Origin: Pseudomonadota bacterium
GTDB lineage: Bacteria; Pseudomonadota; Gammaproteobacteria; Burkholderiales; Rhodocyclaceae
Reading direction: 5' to 3'
Length of the DNA stretch: 64,000 nucleotides
Assembly (NCBI GenBank): GCA_018261905.1
Contig: JAGTRU010000001.1
Span: 186,001-250,000 of the forward strand
The notes under the pieces are model-generated. The model was given only the letters and a program-made list of their open reading frames with translations, ran no database searches and was not told the origin of the DNA. The position numbers and the translations under genes are program-made. Positions 40,621 through 48,452 of the stretch are shown one piece after another. The stretch's first letter is position 1. Every line of letters starts with the position of its first letter.

Positions 40621-43098
40621 TTAATCAACCAGCAAGGCCGCAAAATTTTCTGCCGACACCGGATAACTGAAGAGGAAGCCCTGCCCGCCATCGCACTTCT
40701 CCTTACGTAGAAACGCCAGTTGCTCGGCCGTTTCGATACCTTCGGCAATCACCTGCTGTTTCAGCTTTTGCCCCATACCGATGACCGCACTGACGATGGT
40801 GGCGTTGTCGGTATTGCTCGTAATGTCGCGCACGAAGGACTGGTCGATCTTCAGGGTGTCGATCGGAAAGCGGTTCAAATAACTGAGGCTGGAATAGCCG
40901 GTGCCGAAATCGTCGATCGCCAGTTTCAGCCCCATGACCTTGAGCGCCGTCAGCGTCGATTCGGAAGACTCGGCCTCGTGCATCAAGATGCTCTCGGTCA
41001 ATTCCAGCTCAAGATAGCGCGCTGGCAGACCGGTTTCCCGAAGAATTTCGGCAACGCCTTCCAGGAAACCGGGATGGCGGAATTCCACCGCCGAAATATT
41101 GACCGAGACCGGCACCGCCGGCAGACCAGCAGCCAGCCAGGCCTGCACCTGACGACAGGCTTCGCGCAACACCCAGCGCCCGATCGGCACGATCAGCCCG
41201 CACTCTTCGGCAATCGGAATGAACTGGCCGGGATAGATCATGCCCAGTTTCGGGTCCTTCCAGCGCAGCAGCGCCTCGCTGCCGATCATCCGGCCGGACG
41301 CAATATTCATCTTCGGCTGGTAATGCAGTTCGAACTCACCCATGCTCAAGGCCCGGCGCAGGCTGTTTTCAACGAGCAGGCGCTGGACGGCACGGGTATT
41401 CATGTCACCGGTGAAAAACTGGTAGTTGTTGCGACCGTTGGCCTTGGCGTAATACATCGCGGTATCGGCGTTCTGCATGGCGCTGTCGGCGCTGATGCCG
41501 TCGTTCGGGTAGATGCTGATGCCGATGCTCAGCGTCACATGCAGTTCATGCCCCTCGATCAGGTGCGGCAGGAGCAGCGAGGCGAGCAGCTTTTCCGCGA
41601 CCTGGGCGGCGTCCCTCGGCTGTTCGATTTCGGCCAGCAGGATGACGAATTCGTCGCCGCCCTGGCGGCAGACGGTATCGGTGTTGCGCACGCAGGTCGC
41701 CAGCCGTCCGGCCACCGATTGCAGGAGTTGGTCGCCGATGAGGTGACCAAGCGAATCGTTGACGTTCTTGAAGTAATCGAGATCGAGAAACAGCAGACCG
41801 ACCTGTTTGCGATGGCGCTGCGCCAGGCCGATCGCCTGCGACAGCCGCTCGGTGAGCAACAGACGATTCGGCAGACCGGTCAGGAAATCATGCTGGGCCA
41901 GGTGCGACATCTTCTGGGCCATGGCCCGCGAGGCGCTGACATCGTGAAAGACGATCACCGCGCCGGCCACCTTGCCGTCACGATTGTGGATCGGCGCCGA
42001 CGAATCCTCGATCGCCGCCTCGCTGCCATCGCGCCGGATCAGCATGCTGTCGGCGGCCAGACCGACCACGCGATCTTCGCTCATCGCCCGCAAGGCCGGA
42101 CTGGCGATCGCCACCCTGCTCTGCCCGTCGATGACCCGGAATACCTCGGCCAGCGGGCGGCCCAGGGCATCCTCGCGGGGCCAGCCGGTCATCGCCTCGG
42201 CGGCCAGGTTGAGGTAGGTCACGTTGGCCTGCAGATTGGTGGTCAGCACGGCATCGCCAATCGAGTTGAGCGTCACCTGGGCGCGCTCCTTCTCCTCGAA
42301 CAGGGCTTCCTGTATCTGTTTCAGCTCGTCTTCCACGGCCTTGCGGACGGTAATGTCCTCGACGATCTGGACCCGCCCGCGCAAGGTCCATCCGTCGCGC
42401 ATGGCCGCCGCATTGAGGCGCGTCCAGATGATGCTGCCGTCACGGCGCAGGAAACGCACCTCGGTCTGGAAGGCTTCCTCGCCGCGCACCGCATCGCGCC
42501 AGCCGATGACGATGCGCTGCCGATCATCGGGATGTATCGCCATGCTCCAGTTGGTACCCAGCGTCTGCTCCAGGCTCAAGCCCGATATCTCCTGGTAGGC
42601 GGCATTGGTATAGATACAGTTGCCCTGCGCGTCGGAAACAAAAATGCCGAGTGGCGAGGCGTCGCTCATGGCGCGAAAGCGCGCCTCGCTCTGACGCAGC
42701 GCCTCGCGCGTTGCCCGGCGCTCGATCAGGTAGCGCAGGGCGCGCGGCAGCCAGTGGGCATCGACGTGGCCCTTGACCAGATAGTCGTCGGCGCCGCGCT
42801 GCACGGCGAGACGCGCGATTTCCTCGTCGGCCGGCGCACAGAGCAAAACAATCAGCACCGCCGGTGCCATCATGAAAACGCGTTCGAAGAGCGCCATGCC
42901 CGGCCCGTCGGGCAAGCTCAGATCCAGCAGGACGACGTCGATCTTGCCCTTTTCCAGGCGATCAAGCGCCGCCGCCTGGCTAGTTGCCGTCTCGACAAAA
43001 AATGCCTGACCGGCCCCGCCGCCCAGCGCATCGGTGATCAGCGCGATTTCGTCGGGGTTGTCTTCAATCAGCAGAACCGTCGTCGGAAAATCGCTCAT
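40621..43098 (-). CDS. REC-PAS-PAS-GGDEF-EAL cyclic-di-GMP signalling protein
   Basis: 825 aa. An N-terminal receiver domain has phospho-acceptor Asp59 (VVLLDLSLPDG). Two PAS domains begin near 140 (ARFRAMSDASPLGIFVSDAQG) and 275 (VTLNSIGDAVLTTNLQANVTYLN). The diguanylate cyclase site GGDEF is at 480-484 and intact. The phosphodiesterase EAL motif is at 608-610 (GSEALLRW) with DDFGTGYSSL further on. Both catalytic sites look complete, so net activity cannot be told from sequence. No dedicated histidine kinase is adjacent. Confidence 0.93.
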   Translation of the reverse strand: MSDFPTTVLLIEDNPDEIALITDALGGGAGQAFFVETATSQAAALDRLEKGKIDVVLLDLSLPDGPGMALFERVFMMAPAVLIVLLCAPADEEIARLAVQRGADDYLVKGHVDAHWLPRALRYLIERRATREALRQSEARFRAMSDASPLGIFVSDAQGNCIYTNAAYQEISGLSLEQTLGTNWSMAIHPDDRQRIVIGWRDAVRGEEAFQTEVRFLRRDGSIIWTRLNAAAMRDGWTLRGRVQIVEDITVRKAVEDELKQIQEALFEEKERAQVTLNSIGDAVLTTNLQANVTYLNLAAEAMTGWPREDALGRPLAEVFRVIDGQSRVAIASPALRAMSEDRVVGLAADSMLIRRDGSEAAIEDSSAPIHNRDGKVAGAVIVFHDVSASRAMAQKMSHLAQHDFLTGLPNRLLLTERLSQAIGLAQRHRKQVGLLFLDLDYFKNVNDSLGHLIGDQLLQSVAGRLATCVRNTDTVCRQGGDEFVILLAEIEQPRDAAQVAEKLLASLLLPHLIEGHELHVTLSIGISIYPNDGISADSAMQNADTAMYYAKANGRNNYQFFTGDMNTRAVQRLLVENSLRRALSMGEFELHYQPKMNIASGRMIGSEALLRWKDPKLGMIYPGQFIPIAEECGLIVPIGRWVLREACRQVQAWLAAGLPAVPVSVNISAVEFRHPGFLEGVAEILRETGLPARYLELELTESILMHEAESSESTLTALKVMGLKLAIDDFGTGYSSLSYLNRFPIDTLKIDQSFVRDITSNTDNATIVSAVIGMGQKLKQQVIAEGIETAEQLAFLRKEKCDGGQGFLFSYPVSAENFAALLVD

Positions 43099-43116
43099 GC
43101 AGGGCTATCCTTCAAC

Positions 43117-43286
43117 CTAGAAAACGCAATTGAACCGCAGAGACGCAGAGCTGCAGAGAAAAAACAAAGGCTTGCCCGGATTATTCGGCCCACCTTCCGG
43201 GGGCGCCGCAAGAACTTGCAAGCCACTGTTTTCATGGTCTTCTCTGCTCCTTTGCGACGCTGCGATAAGGTTTTCAGGTTCAACCG
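43117..43286 (-). repeat. ~165-bp intergenic repeat, good copy (minus)
   Basis: Starts CTAGAAAACGCAATTG and ends GATAAGGTTTTCAGGTTC. Inner blocks GGCTTGCCCGGATTATTCGG and CTTGCAAGCCACTGTTTTC match the 40374 copy. It covers most of the gap between the GGDEF-EAL start and the DUF883-like gene. Confidence 0.8.
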
Positions 43287-43372
43287 TCGGGAAAAGCGGC
43301 GATCCGGACACCGCATCCGCCGCTGCACGCTGCTCGTTGGGGGAATGCCGCACGGGCTACCGTGCCGCCCGC

Positions 43373-43732
43373 TCAGCGCCGGCTGAGCAAGGCGCCGAGG
43401 ATCAGGCCGGCGGTCGCGGCAAGGCCGACGATGGTCCATGGATTGCGGTGCACATACTGGTCGGTTGCGGCCGACATGCAACGGGCCTTGCCCGCCGCCG
43501 CGCCAACTTCGGTCGCCACGGCATGCCCGGCCTGATCGAGAAGTTCGCCGGCACTGCCGACCATCCCGCGAATTTCGCTGACAAGGGCTTTCTGGAATTT
43601 TCCACAGGCGCTAAACCCGGGTCTGTGCGCTAGCCAACAGACGCCCCGCGGGGCCCGGATAGGATGCCCATGACTGCCGAAATGAATGGCAGATTCGGCG
43701 CCCCGCCCGATACCGGCCGAGCGCTGCCCCAA
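43373..43732 (-). CDS. DUF883/ElaB-like protein, 5' end unresolved
   Basis: The C-terminal 80 residues match DUF883 membrane-anchored ribosome/inner-membrane proteins: ALVSEIRGMVGSAGELLDQAG, then ATDQYVHRNPWTIVGLAATAGLILGALLSRR with one C-terminal membrane helix. No good start lies near where the family begins. The only ATG (43732) would include 40 unrelated residues that overlap the 21-nt motif at 43621 and the promoter of the DUF3309 gene. The gene may use a rare start or be 5'-damaged. Confidence 0.55.
   Translation of the reverse strand: MGQRSAGIGRGAESAIHFGSHGHPIRAPRGVCWLAHRPGFSACGKFQKALVSEIRGMVGSAGELLDQAGHAVATEVGAAAGKARCMSAATDQYVHRNPWTIVGLAATAGLILGALLSRR
43621..43641 (+). promoter_or_regulatory. 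21-nt motif, copy 2
   Basis: GTCTGTG, nine bases, ACAGA. It points at the DUF3309 gene, 112 nt away. Confidence 0.5.
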
Positions 43733-43752
43733 CTGCTATCGGGAGAGATGAG

Positions 43753-43911
43753 ATGAGCCTGGGAACAATCCTGCTGATCGTTCTGGTTTTACTGCTGGTC
43801 GGCGCCATTCCAACCTGGCCGCACAGCCGCTCCTGGGGCTATGCCCCGAGCGGCGGCATCGGCCTGGTCCTACTGATTCTGCTCGTCCTGTTGTTGCTGG
43901 GACGAATCTAG
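43753..43911 (+). CDS. DUF3309 small membrane protein
   Basis: 52 aa: MSLGTILLIVLVLLLVGAIP, then WPHSRSWGYAPSGG and a second membrane helix ending LLLLGRI. This is the standard DUF3309 layout, two helices joined by a Pro/Trp/Gly loop. Too short for common length cutoffs. It leads a rightward trio with the BON lipoprotein and the coiled-coil protein. Envelope or stress-related by association. Confidence 0.85.
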   Translation: MSLGTILLIVLVLLLVGAIPTWPHSRSWGYAPSGGIGLVLLILLVLLLLGRI

Positions 43912-43942
43912 GATTTTCAGCAATTAACCGGAGAACTGTACG

Positions 43943-44362
43943 ATGACCAAGACCCCCTACCCACGGCTCGCCATTTCCCTACTTCTGGCAGCCGCCCTGA
44001 GCGCCTGCGACAAGCCCGGCCCGGCCGAGTCCGCCGGCAAAGCGATCGACCAGACGGCGACCGACGTCGGCAAGAAAATGTCGGAAACCGCCGACAAGGT
44101 GGACAAAAAATTGAGCGAGGCCGGTGAGAAAACGGCTGCTGTGATCTCCGACACGGAAATCACCAGCCAGGTCAAGGCCGCCATTTTCGCCGAGCCCGGC
44201 CTCGACTCGCTGAAAATCACCGTCGACACGCGGGGTGGCACCGTCACCCTGAGTGGCACCGTCGATACCGAGGCCCACGGCGAGCGGGCCAGGACGCTGG
44301 CCGCGAAGGTCAGCGGCGTGAACAACGTGGTCAATCGCCTGACCACCGTGCCGAACAAATAA
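43943..44362 (+). CDS. BON-domain lipoprotein
   Basis: 139 aa. Lipobox LSAC near Cys22. A charged amphipathic helix (about 25-65, KAIDQTATDVGKKMSETADKVDKKLSEAGEK) is followed by one BON domain (DTEITSQVKAAIFAEPGLDSLKITVDTRGGTVTLSGTV, then ERARTLAAKVSGVNNVVNRL). OsmY-like periplasmic or outer-membrane protein thought to bind phospholipid. Its N-terminal module resembles the 62-aa lipoprotein at 33283. Confidence 0.88.
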   Translation: MTKTPYPRLAISLLLAAALSACDKPGPAESAGKAIDQTATDVGKKMSETADKVDKKLSEAGEKTAAVISDTEITSQVKAAIFAEPGLDSLKITVDTRGGTVTLSGTVDTEAHGERARTLAAKVSGVNNVVNRLTTVPNK

Positions 44363-44384
44363 CCACCAGTCAAAGGGAACTATC

Positions 44385-44672
44385 GTGGAAACAGAAAACG
44401 CCTACCAACGCAAAATGTCGGCCCAACTGAAGGAATGGGGTGCCCAGATCAATCTCCTCGAAGCGAAGATGGAAAACGTCGGCGCCGAGATGCGGCTCAA
44501 GCGGCACGAGGAATTGCAGGCGCTACGTGCCAAACAGCGGGAGGCAACGGAAAAAATGCACGAGCTGGGCAAATCGACCGGCGAAGCCTGGCAGCAGGTC
44601 AAGCTGACCGCCGACAAGGTCTGGGAAGAGCTAAAGACCGGCCTCGGTGAGGCCCAGTCCAAATTCAAATAA
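44385..44672 (+). CDS. Small coiled-coil protein
   Basis: 95 aa from GTG 44385, with AAAGGG nine bases upstream. No signal. Continuous charged helix: MSAQLKEWGAQINLLEAKM, EELQALRAKQREATEKMHEL, VWEELKTGLGEAQSKF. Such proteins often accompany BON and DUF3309 genes in betaproteobacteria. Function unknown. Confidence 0.75.
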   Translation: METENAYQRKMSAQLKEWGAQINLLEAKMENVGAEMRLKRHEELQALRAKQREATEKMHELGKSTGEAWQQVKLTADKVWEELKTGLGEAQSKFK

Positions 44673-44686
44673 GGCTTTTCGCCACC

Positions 44687-44706
44687 CCGCCCCGGTCCCG
44701 GGGCGG
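44687..44706 (+). terminator. GC-rich hairpin after the BON operon
   Basis: Perfect stem CCGCCCCGG / CCGGGGCGG with a two-base loop, 14 nt after the stop of the coiled-coil gene. No T-run follows, so efficiency is uncertain. It also abuts the stop of the leftward small gene at 44708 and may serve both strands. Confidence 0.6.
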
Positions 44707-44707
44707 C

Positions 44708-44848
44708 TTACGGCTGCCGCGCCGGGTTTACCCGGTGCAGGGTCCTTTTTCGGTTACGCAGGTGCTCGACCAAGAGCCAACTGAACAGTGAAACCGCAGC
44801 CAGCCCGGCGCTCGCCGGTAAGGGTGGGATAAAACGTCGGTAGATCAT
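44708..44848 (-). CDS. Small membrane protein (46 aa)
   Basis: Strong ribosome site AAAGGAG seven bases before ATG. MIYRRFIPPLPASAGLAAV, then a membrane helix (SLFSWLLVEHL) and a basic tail (RNRKRTLHRVNPARQP). Below usual length thresholds. It lies downstream of the 61-aa gene and the ABC exporter, possibly in the same leftward transcript. Confidence 0.55.
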   Translation of the reverse strand: MIYRRFIPPLPASAGLAAVSLFSWLLVEHLRNRKRTLHRVNPARQP

Positions 44849-44902
44849 GCACGGCTCCTTTCCCGGAACGCTCCCGGGGTGAATGATGGTGGCGCCTTTG
44901 GC

Positions 44903-45088
44903 TCAGACAACGGGCCGGTCCATCCGCTCGGTGGCCGGCAAGTCCGCTGCCGTTGCGGGATTGCCGGCCACCGCCGGACCACTCTGGTCGACCGGAATCA
45001 GCGGTGGCAGCAGCGGTTTCCAGTGACTGCAAGCCGGTGCCAGCGGGCCGTGCGAGACGCCTGGGGGGTGAGGGTTTTCTTCGTTCAT
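44903..45088 (-). CDS. Small Pro-rich hypothetical protein (61 aa)
   Basis: ATG 45088 (MNEENPHPPGVSHGPLAPAC) has GGAG nine bases upstream. The sequence is Pro-rich and unstructured in appearance. It lies 40 nt after the ABC exporter stop. Family not recognised. Confidence 0.45.
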   Translation of the reverse strand: MNEENPHPPGVSHGPLAPACSHWKPLLPPLIPVDQSGPAVAGNPATAADLPATERMDRPVV

Positions 45089-45128
45089 TGTCGTTTCTCC
45101 GTGGGGGATTGGTTGGCCGAGCGACCGT

Positions 45129-46832
45129 TTACGGACTAAAACGGTAGTCGTCGGCCGCATACAAACGCCAACTACCGTCACCCACCAGTTCCAGTACCTG
45201 GGGGTGATATTTCAGGATGGACGGCCGATGGCCGATGCTGATCAAGGTCGTGGCGCTCGCCGCCAACTGCTGATACAGGCTGTCTTCGTTGGCGATATCA
45301 AGGGCACTGGTGGCCTCGTCGAGAATCGCGTAGCGCGGTGCGCCGAGCAGCACCCGGGCCAAAGCGACGCGCTGCTGCTCGCCGACCGAAAGCACCTTGG
45401 CCCAGTCCAGTTCGGCATCCAGACCGCCGAAACGGGCCGCCAGATGCGGCAGATTGACCCGCTCCAACAAGCGCAGCAATTCGTCGTCGGCGACCTCCCG
45501 CTCGTGCTGCGGATAGAGCAACTGGCTGCGCAGACTGGTCAGCAGCATGTAGGGGCGTTGTGGCAGGAAAAGCAGGTGCGGCGATGGCGGGCGCCGGATG
45601 CAACCGCTGCCGGTGTGCCACAAACCGGCGATGGCCCGCAGCAAGGAGCTTTTGCCACAACCGCTGGGGCCGACGATCATCACCCCCTGGCCGGCGGCGA
45701 TGCTCAGCGAGAGATCCTTGATCAGGGTGCGTTCCCCATTTGGCGTCTGCAGCGTCAGGTTTTCGATGACGATATCCGGGCTATCGACGAAAGCGATGCG
45801 CCCCGTCGCGACCGGTGGCGCCGCGGCCCGACCGGCGAGAAAGCGGGAAAAGCCATGCAGGCGATCAATCCCGGCGGCAAATTTGCTCAGGCTGTCGAAA
45901 TTGTCGATGATTACCGTCAGCGCCCCGAGAATGGCGGCGAAGGCGCCCGCCGCCTGGATTGCCCGGCCGACCTCGAGTTCCCCGGAGAGCACCCGCTCGG
46001 CGATGATGGCGCTGGGCAGAATGACGGTCATGAAGCTATAGCCGTACTGGAACAGGTTCAGATTCAACTGCACCCGGATCAGTTTCTTGAAATTGCTGAA
46101 GGCTTCGTCGAAATGCCCGCCGACCTGCGCCGCCTCCGGTGCTTCGCCACGGTAAAAGGCAATCGCCTCGGCGTTTTCCCGGACCCGGACCAGGCTGAAG
46201 CGGAAATTGGCTTCGCGCTTCAACTGGTAGAAATTGAGGCCGATCAGCACCTTGCCGAAGACCAGCAGGGTCATCGTCGTGCCGGCGGCCGCGTAGATCA
46301 GCAGAAAAACCACCAGTTCCCGGGAAATCGACCACAACACACCGGAGAAAGCGATCAGCTGGAGCAGCGCACTGATGACGACGAGCAGGAATTGCAGCGA
46401 TTTCTGGGTGAAGGTATTGATGTCTTCGGCAACCCGCTGATCCGGGTTATCGATCTCGGTACTGGCGTTGAGTTCGTAATAAGCCCGATTGCTGAAATAA
46501 TTGCCCAGGAAACGCCGGGTCAGCCAGCGCCGCCAGTAAAGGCCGAGCAAATCGCGGACATAGTAATAAAAGGCGTAGATCGGCACGCCGACCACCAGAA
46601 TGGCCAGGCATTTTTCAATCGAATACCAGAAACGTTCGCCATCCCGGGCGGCCAGCGCCGAGGTGAATTCCCCGGTCTGCTCGTTAAAAAGCACGGCAAA
46701 GCCGGTCTGCCCAAGCAACAGGAGGACAAGCAGGACAAGCAGGCCGCGGGCCTGCCATTTTTCCTCACCGCACCAGTAAGGGACGGCAATCGACCGATAG
46801 TGACGCCACAGGCGACGATCGAAGCGGATCAT
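45129..46832 (-). CDS. SbmA/BacA/YddA-type ABC transporter (fused permease-ATPase)
   Basis: 567 aa. The membrane domain has about six helices; TEIDNPDQRVAEDINTFTQKSL is the conserved cytoplasmic block of the ABC_membrane_2 (SbmA/BacA, peroxisomal ABCD) group. ATPase part: Walker A GPSGCGKSSL near 388, signature LSVGEQQRVALAR and Walker B YAILDEATSAL. Relatives import peptides and vitamin B12 or handle very-long-chain fatty acids, so direction and substrate are open. Its start overlaps the stop of the SRPBCC-membrane gene by 4 bp. Confidence 0.9.
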   Translation of the reverse strand: MIRFDRRLWRHYRSIAVPYWCGEEKWQARGLLVLLVLLLLGQTGFAVLFNEQTGEFTSALAARDGERFWYSIEKCLAILVVGVPIYAFYYYVRDLLGLYWRRWLTRRFLGNYFSNRAYYELNASTEIDNPDQRVAEDINTFTQKSLQFLLVVISALLQLIAFSGVLWSISRELVVFLLIYAAAGTTMTLLVFGKVLIGLNFYQLKREANFRFSLVRVRENAEAIAFYRGEAPEAAQVGGHFDEAFSNFKKLIRVQLNLNLFQYGYSFMTVILPSAIIAERVLSGELEVGRAIQAAGAFAAILGALTVIIDNFDSLSKFAAGIDRLHGFSRFLAGRAAAPPVATGRIAFVDSPDIVIENLTLQTPNGERTLIKDLSLSIAAGQGVMIVGPSGCGKSSLLRAIAGLWHTGSGCIRRPPSPHLLFLPQRPYMLLTSLRSQLLYPQHEREVADDELLRLLERVNLPHLAARFGGLDAELDWAKVLSVGEQQRVALARVLLGAPRYAILDEATSALDIANEDSLYQQLAASATTLISIGHRPSILKYHPQVLELVGDGSWRLYAADDYRFSP

Positions 46833-47806
46833 GGTTTACCTGAAAACAGCCGGTAGCCGCCGGCCACAACCAAGCCGAAGAGGAGATGGGCGATCACCGT
46901 CGCGCCGCCGCGCGAGACCATGAACCAGGGAAAGAGCAGGACCAAGCCATACAGATTGACGGCATAGATGGCCAGCCCGTACCCGGCGCCGGCGAATGCC
47001 AGCGACCAGCCGCGGCACCCGGCGAAAAGTGACCCGGGCAACCAGGCATAGACGATGGACAGGGCAAAGTGGATCAGCGTGGCAACGAGCAGGATGTCCC
47101 ATTGCGCCGTCGCCGGCGGCGGCAGGACGTGCGACCCCAGGAGCAGGGCCGCGGTCAGGCGGGCGTCGCGGAACAGCGTGGCGACGACTGGCTGCTGGCT
47201 CCACCACCAGGCCAGCAGTTGCCCGACGGTCGCCAGCCCGCCGGCCGTGATACCGGTCAGCACAATCTTGGGCCATGCCATCCGACCAGGCGCGGTGACC
47301 TCCGCTGCCGCATCGGCGGCCAGCAAGTCGAAGGTTTGCAGGCGTGCCGCCGGCGCCCCCAGCCATTTGGCCAGCCCGGCCCCGCCCCGGGCCATGACCA
47401 GGGCGTGATTGCGGATAAAGAGCCGACCGGCCAGCGGGGCCAGCCAGCGCATCCAGCGGCGGGTGGCGCTGACTTCCCACTCGAAGCGGACGATGCTGGT
47501 CGTCCCCTGGCTGGCAAAGCGCCAGCGCCCGACACCCTGCAGATCGCCGGCGGCCCGGCCTTCGATGAGGCGGCCGGGTTCGACCCGGGTCGGACTGATG
47601 TCGAGGACCAGGCGATAAGGCAAATTGCCCCGCCAGGTGTAGCGGCGTATCGCCTTGCCGCCGCAGGCGTCGCCGACCGCCAGCGTAGCGACCCGCTGCG
47701 CCCCCGGCCACCATTGCGGCCAGTCCAGGGAATTTTCGATGGCCGCATACACGGCGGCCAGCGGGGCCTCGATGTGCCAGATGGTCAGCAAGCGATAATC
47801 CGCCAT
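46829..47806 (-). CDS. SRPBCC (START-like) domain fused to a membrane domain
   Basis: 325 aa. Residues 1-145 form an SRPBCC hydrophobic-ligand domain (WHIEAPLAAVYAAIENSLDWPQWWPGA, YRLVLDISPTRVEPGRLIEGRAAGDLQGVGRW). A C-terminal half follows with four to five membrane helices (IVLTGITAGGLATVGQLLAWW; WDILLVATLIHFALSIVYAWL; LAIYAVNLYGLVLLFPWFMV; VIAHLLFGLVVAGGY). It is coupled by 4 bp to the ABC exporter, suggesting that it presents a lipid-like ligand to the transporter. Confidence 0.8.
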   Translation of the reverse strand: MADYRLLTIWHIEAPLAAVYAAIENSLDWPQWWPGAQRVATLAVGDACGGKAIRRYTWRGNLPYRLVLDISPTRVEPGRLIEGRAAGDLQGVGRWRFASQGTTSIVRFEWEVSATRRWMRWLAPLAGRLFIRNHALVMARGGAGLAKWLGAPAARLQTFDLLAADAAAEVTAPGRMAWPKIVLTGITAGGLATVGQLLAWWWSQQPVVATLFRDARLTAALLLGSHVLPPPATAQWDILLVATLIHFALSIVYAWLPGSLFAGCRGWSLAFAGAGYGLAIYAVNLYGLVLLFPWFMVSRGGATVIAHLLFGLVVAGGYRLFSGKP

Positions 47807-47899
47807 GGCGCCTCCTGTGGACCGGGGGTGAATCGGCCGGACCGGCGGCGCGCCAGCCCTTTGCCGGTCGCCGAAGCGGAACGCAGGGGGAAGAAGGAA

Positions 47900-48352
47900 T
47901 CAGCCTTCCCGGCCCACGAACGACAGCTTCACCGACGACTTGGCGGCCCCGGCCTTGATCTGCCTATTCTGCCATTTCCCGTCGATTTCGGCCGATACCT
48001 GATAAACACCGGGCGCCAACTTCAGGTAAAGCAGAGGGCCTTCGCTGGTCCCGGCAAAGATCTGCCGGCCATCCCGAGTGGCCACCCGGAAGGGAATACT
48101 GGCCAGGTAAGCCCCCTGACGATCGCTGAACAGGACGTGCACGTTGTAGGCTGCCGCGACTTGGCGCATTTCCTGCAGCGCTTCATCACCGATGCCGCCG
48201 CTCAGCCACGAAACTTCGGCTTGGGCGGTACTGCTGCGATTGGCCTTGGCCACTGTGTTCGTTTCCTGGGCCTGCAGCCCGACCGTCGGCAGGACCAGAC
48301 AGAGGGCCAGCAGGATGGCCGGCCGAGCCGGGAGAGTGGGATGGATTTTCAT
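47900..48352 (-). CDS. Periplasmic carboxypeptidase-regulatory-like protein
   Basis: 150 aa. Signal peptide at residues 1-28 (ILLALCLVLPTVGLQAQ). The C-terminal half IPFRVATRDGRQIFAGTSEGPLLYLKLAPGVYQVSAEIDGKWQNRQIKA is a transthyretin-like/PEGA beta-sandwich pattern. No catalytic residues. Envelope protein of unknown role in a run of similar small secreted proteins. Confidence 0.7.
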   Translation of the reverse strand: MKIHPTLPARPAILLALCLVLPTVGLQAQETNTVAKANRSSTAQAEVSWLSGGIGDEALQEMRQVAAAYNVHVLFSDRQGAYLASIPFRVATRDGRQIFAGTSEGPLLYLKLAPGVYQVSAEIDGKWQNRQIKAGAAKSSVKLSFVGREG

Positions 48353-48452
48353 GTTCGACTCCGGAAGAAAAGGCGGGCCAGCACGTCGGCAAAGCCGCGG
48401 CTGGTCATTGGCGACAACCGCCGAGCGGTTGTCTGAAAGAGCGACGGCGACG

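Noticed and set aside
40720..43386. Rightward 888-codon frame opposite the GGDEF-EAL gene
   Set aside because: Shadow of a gene with intact REC, GGDEF and EAL motifs on the other strand.
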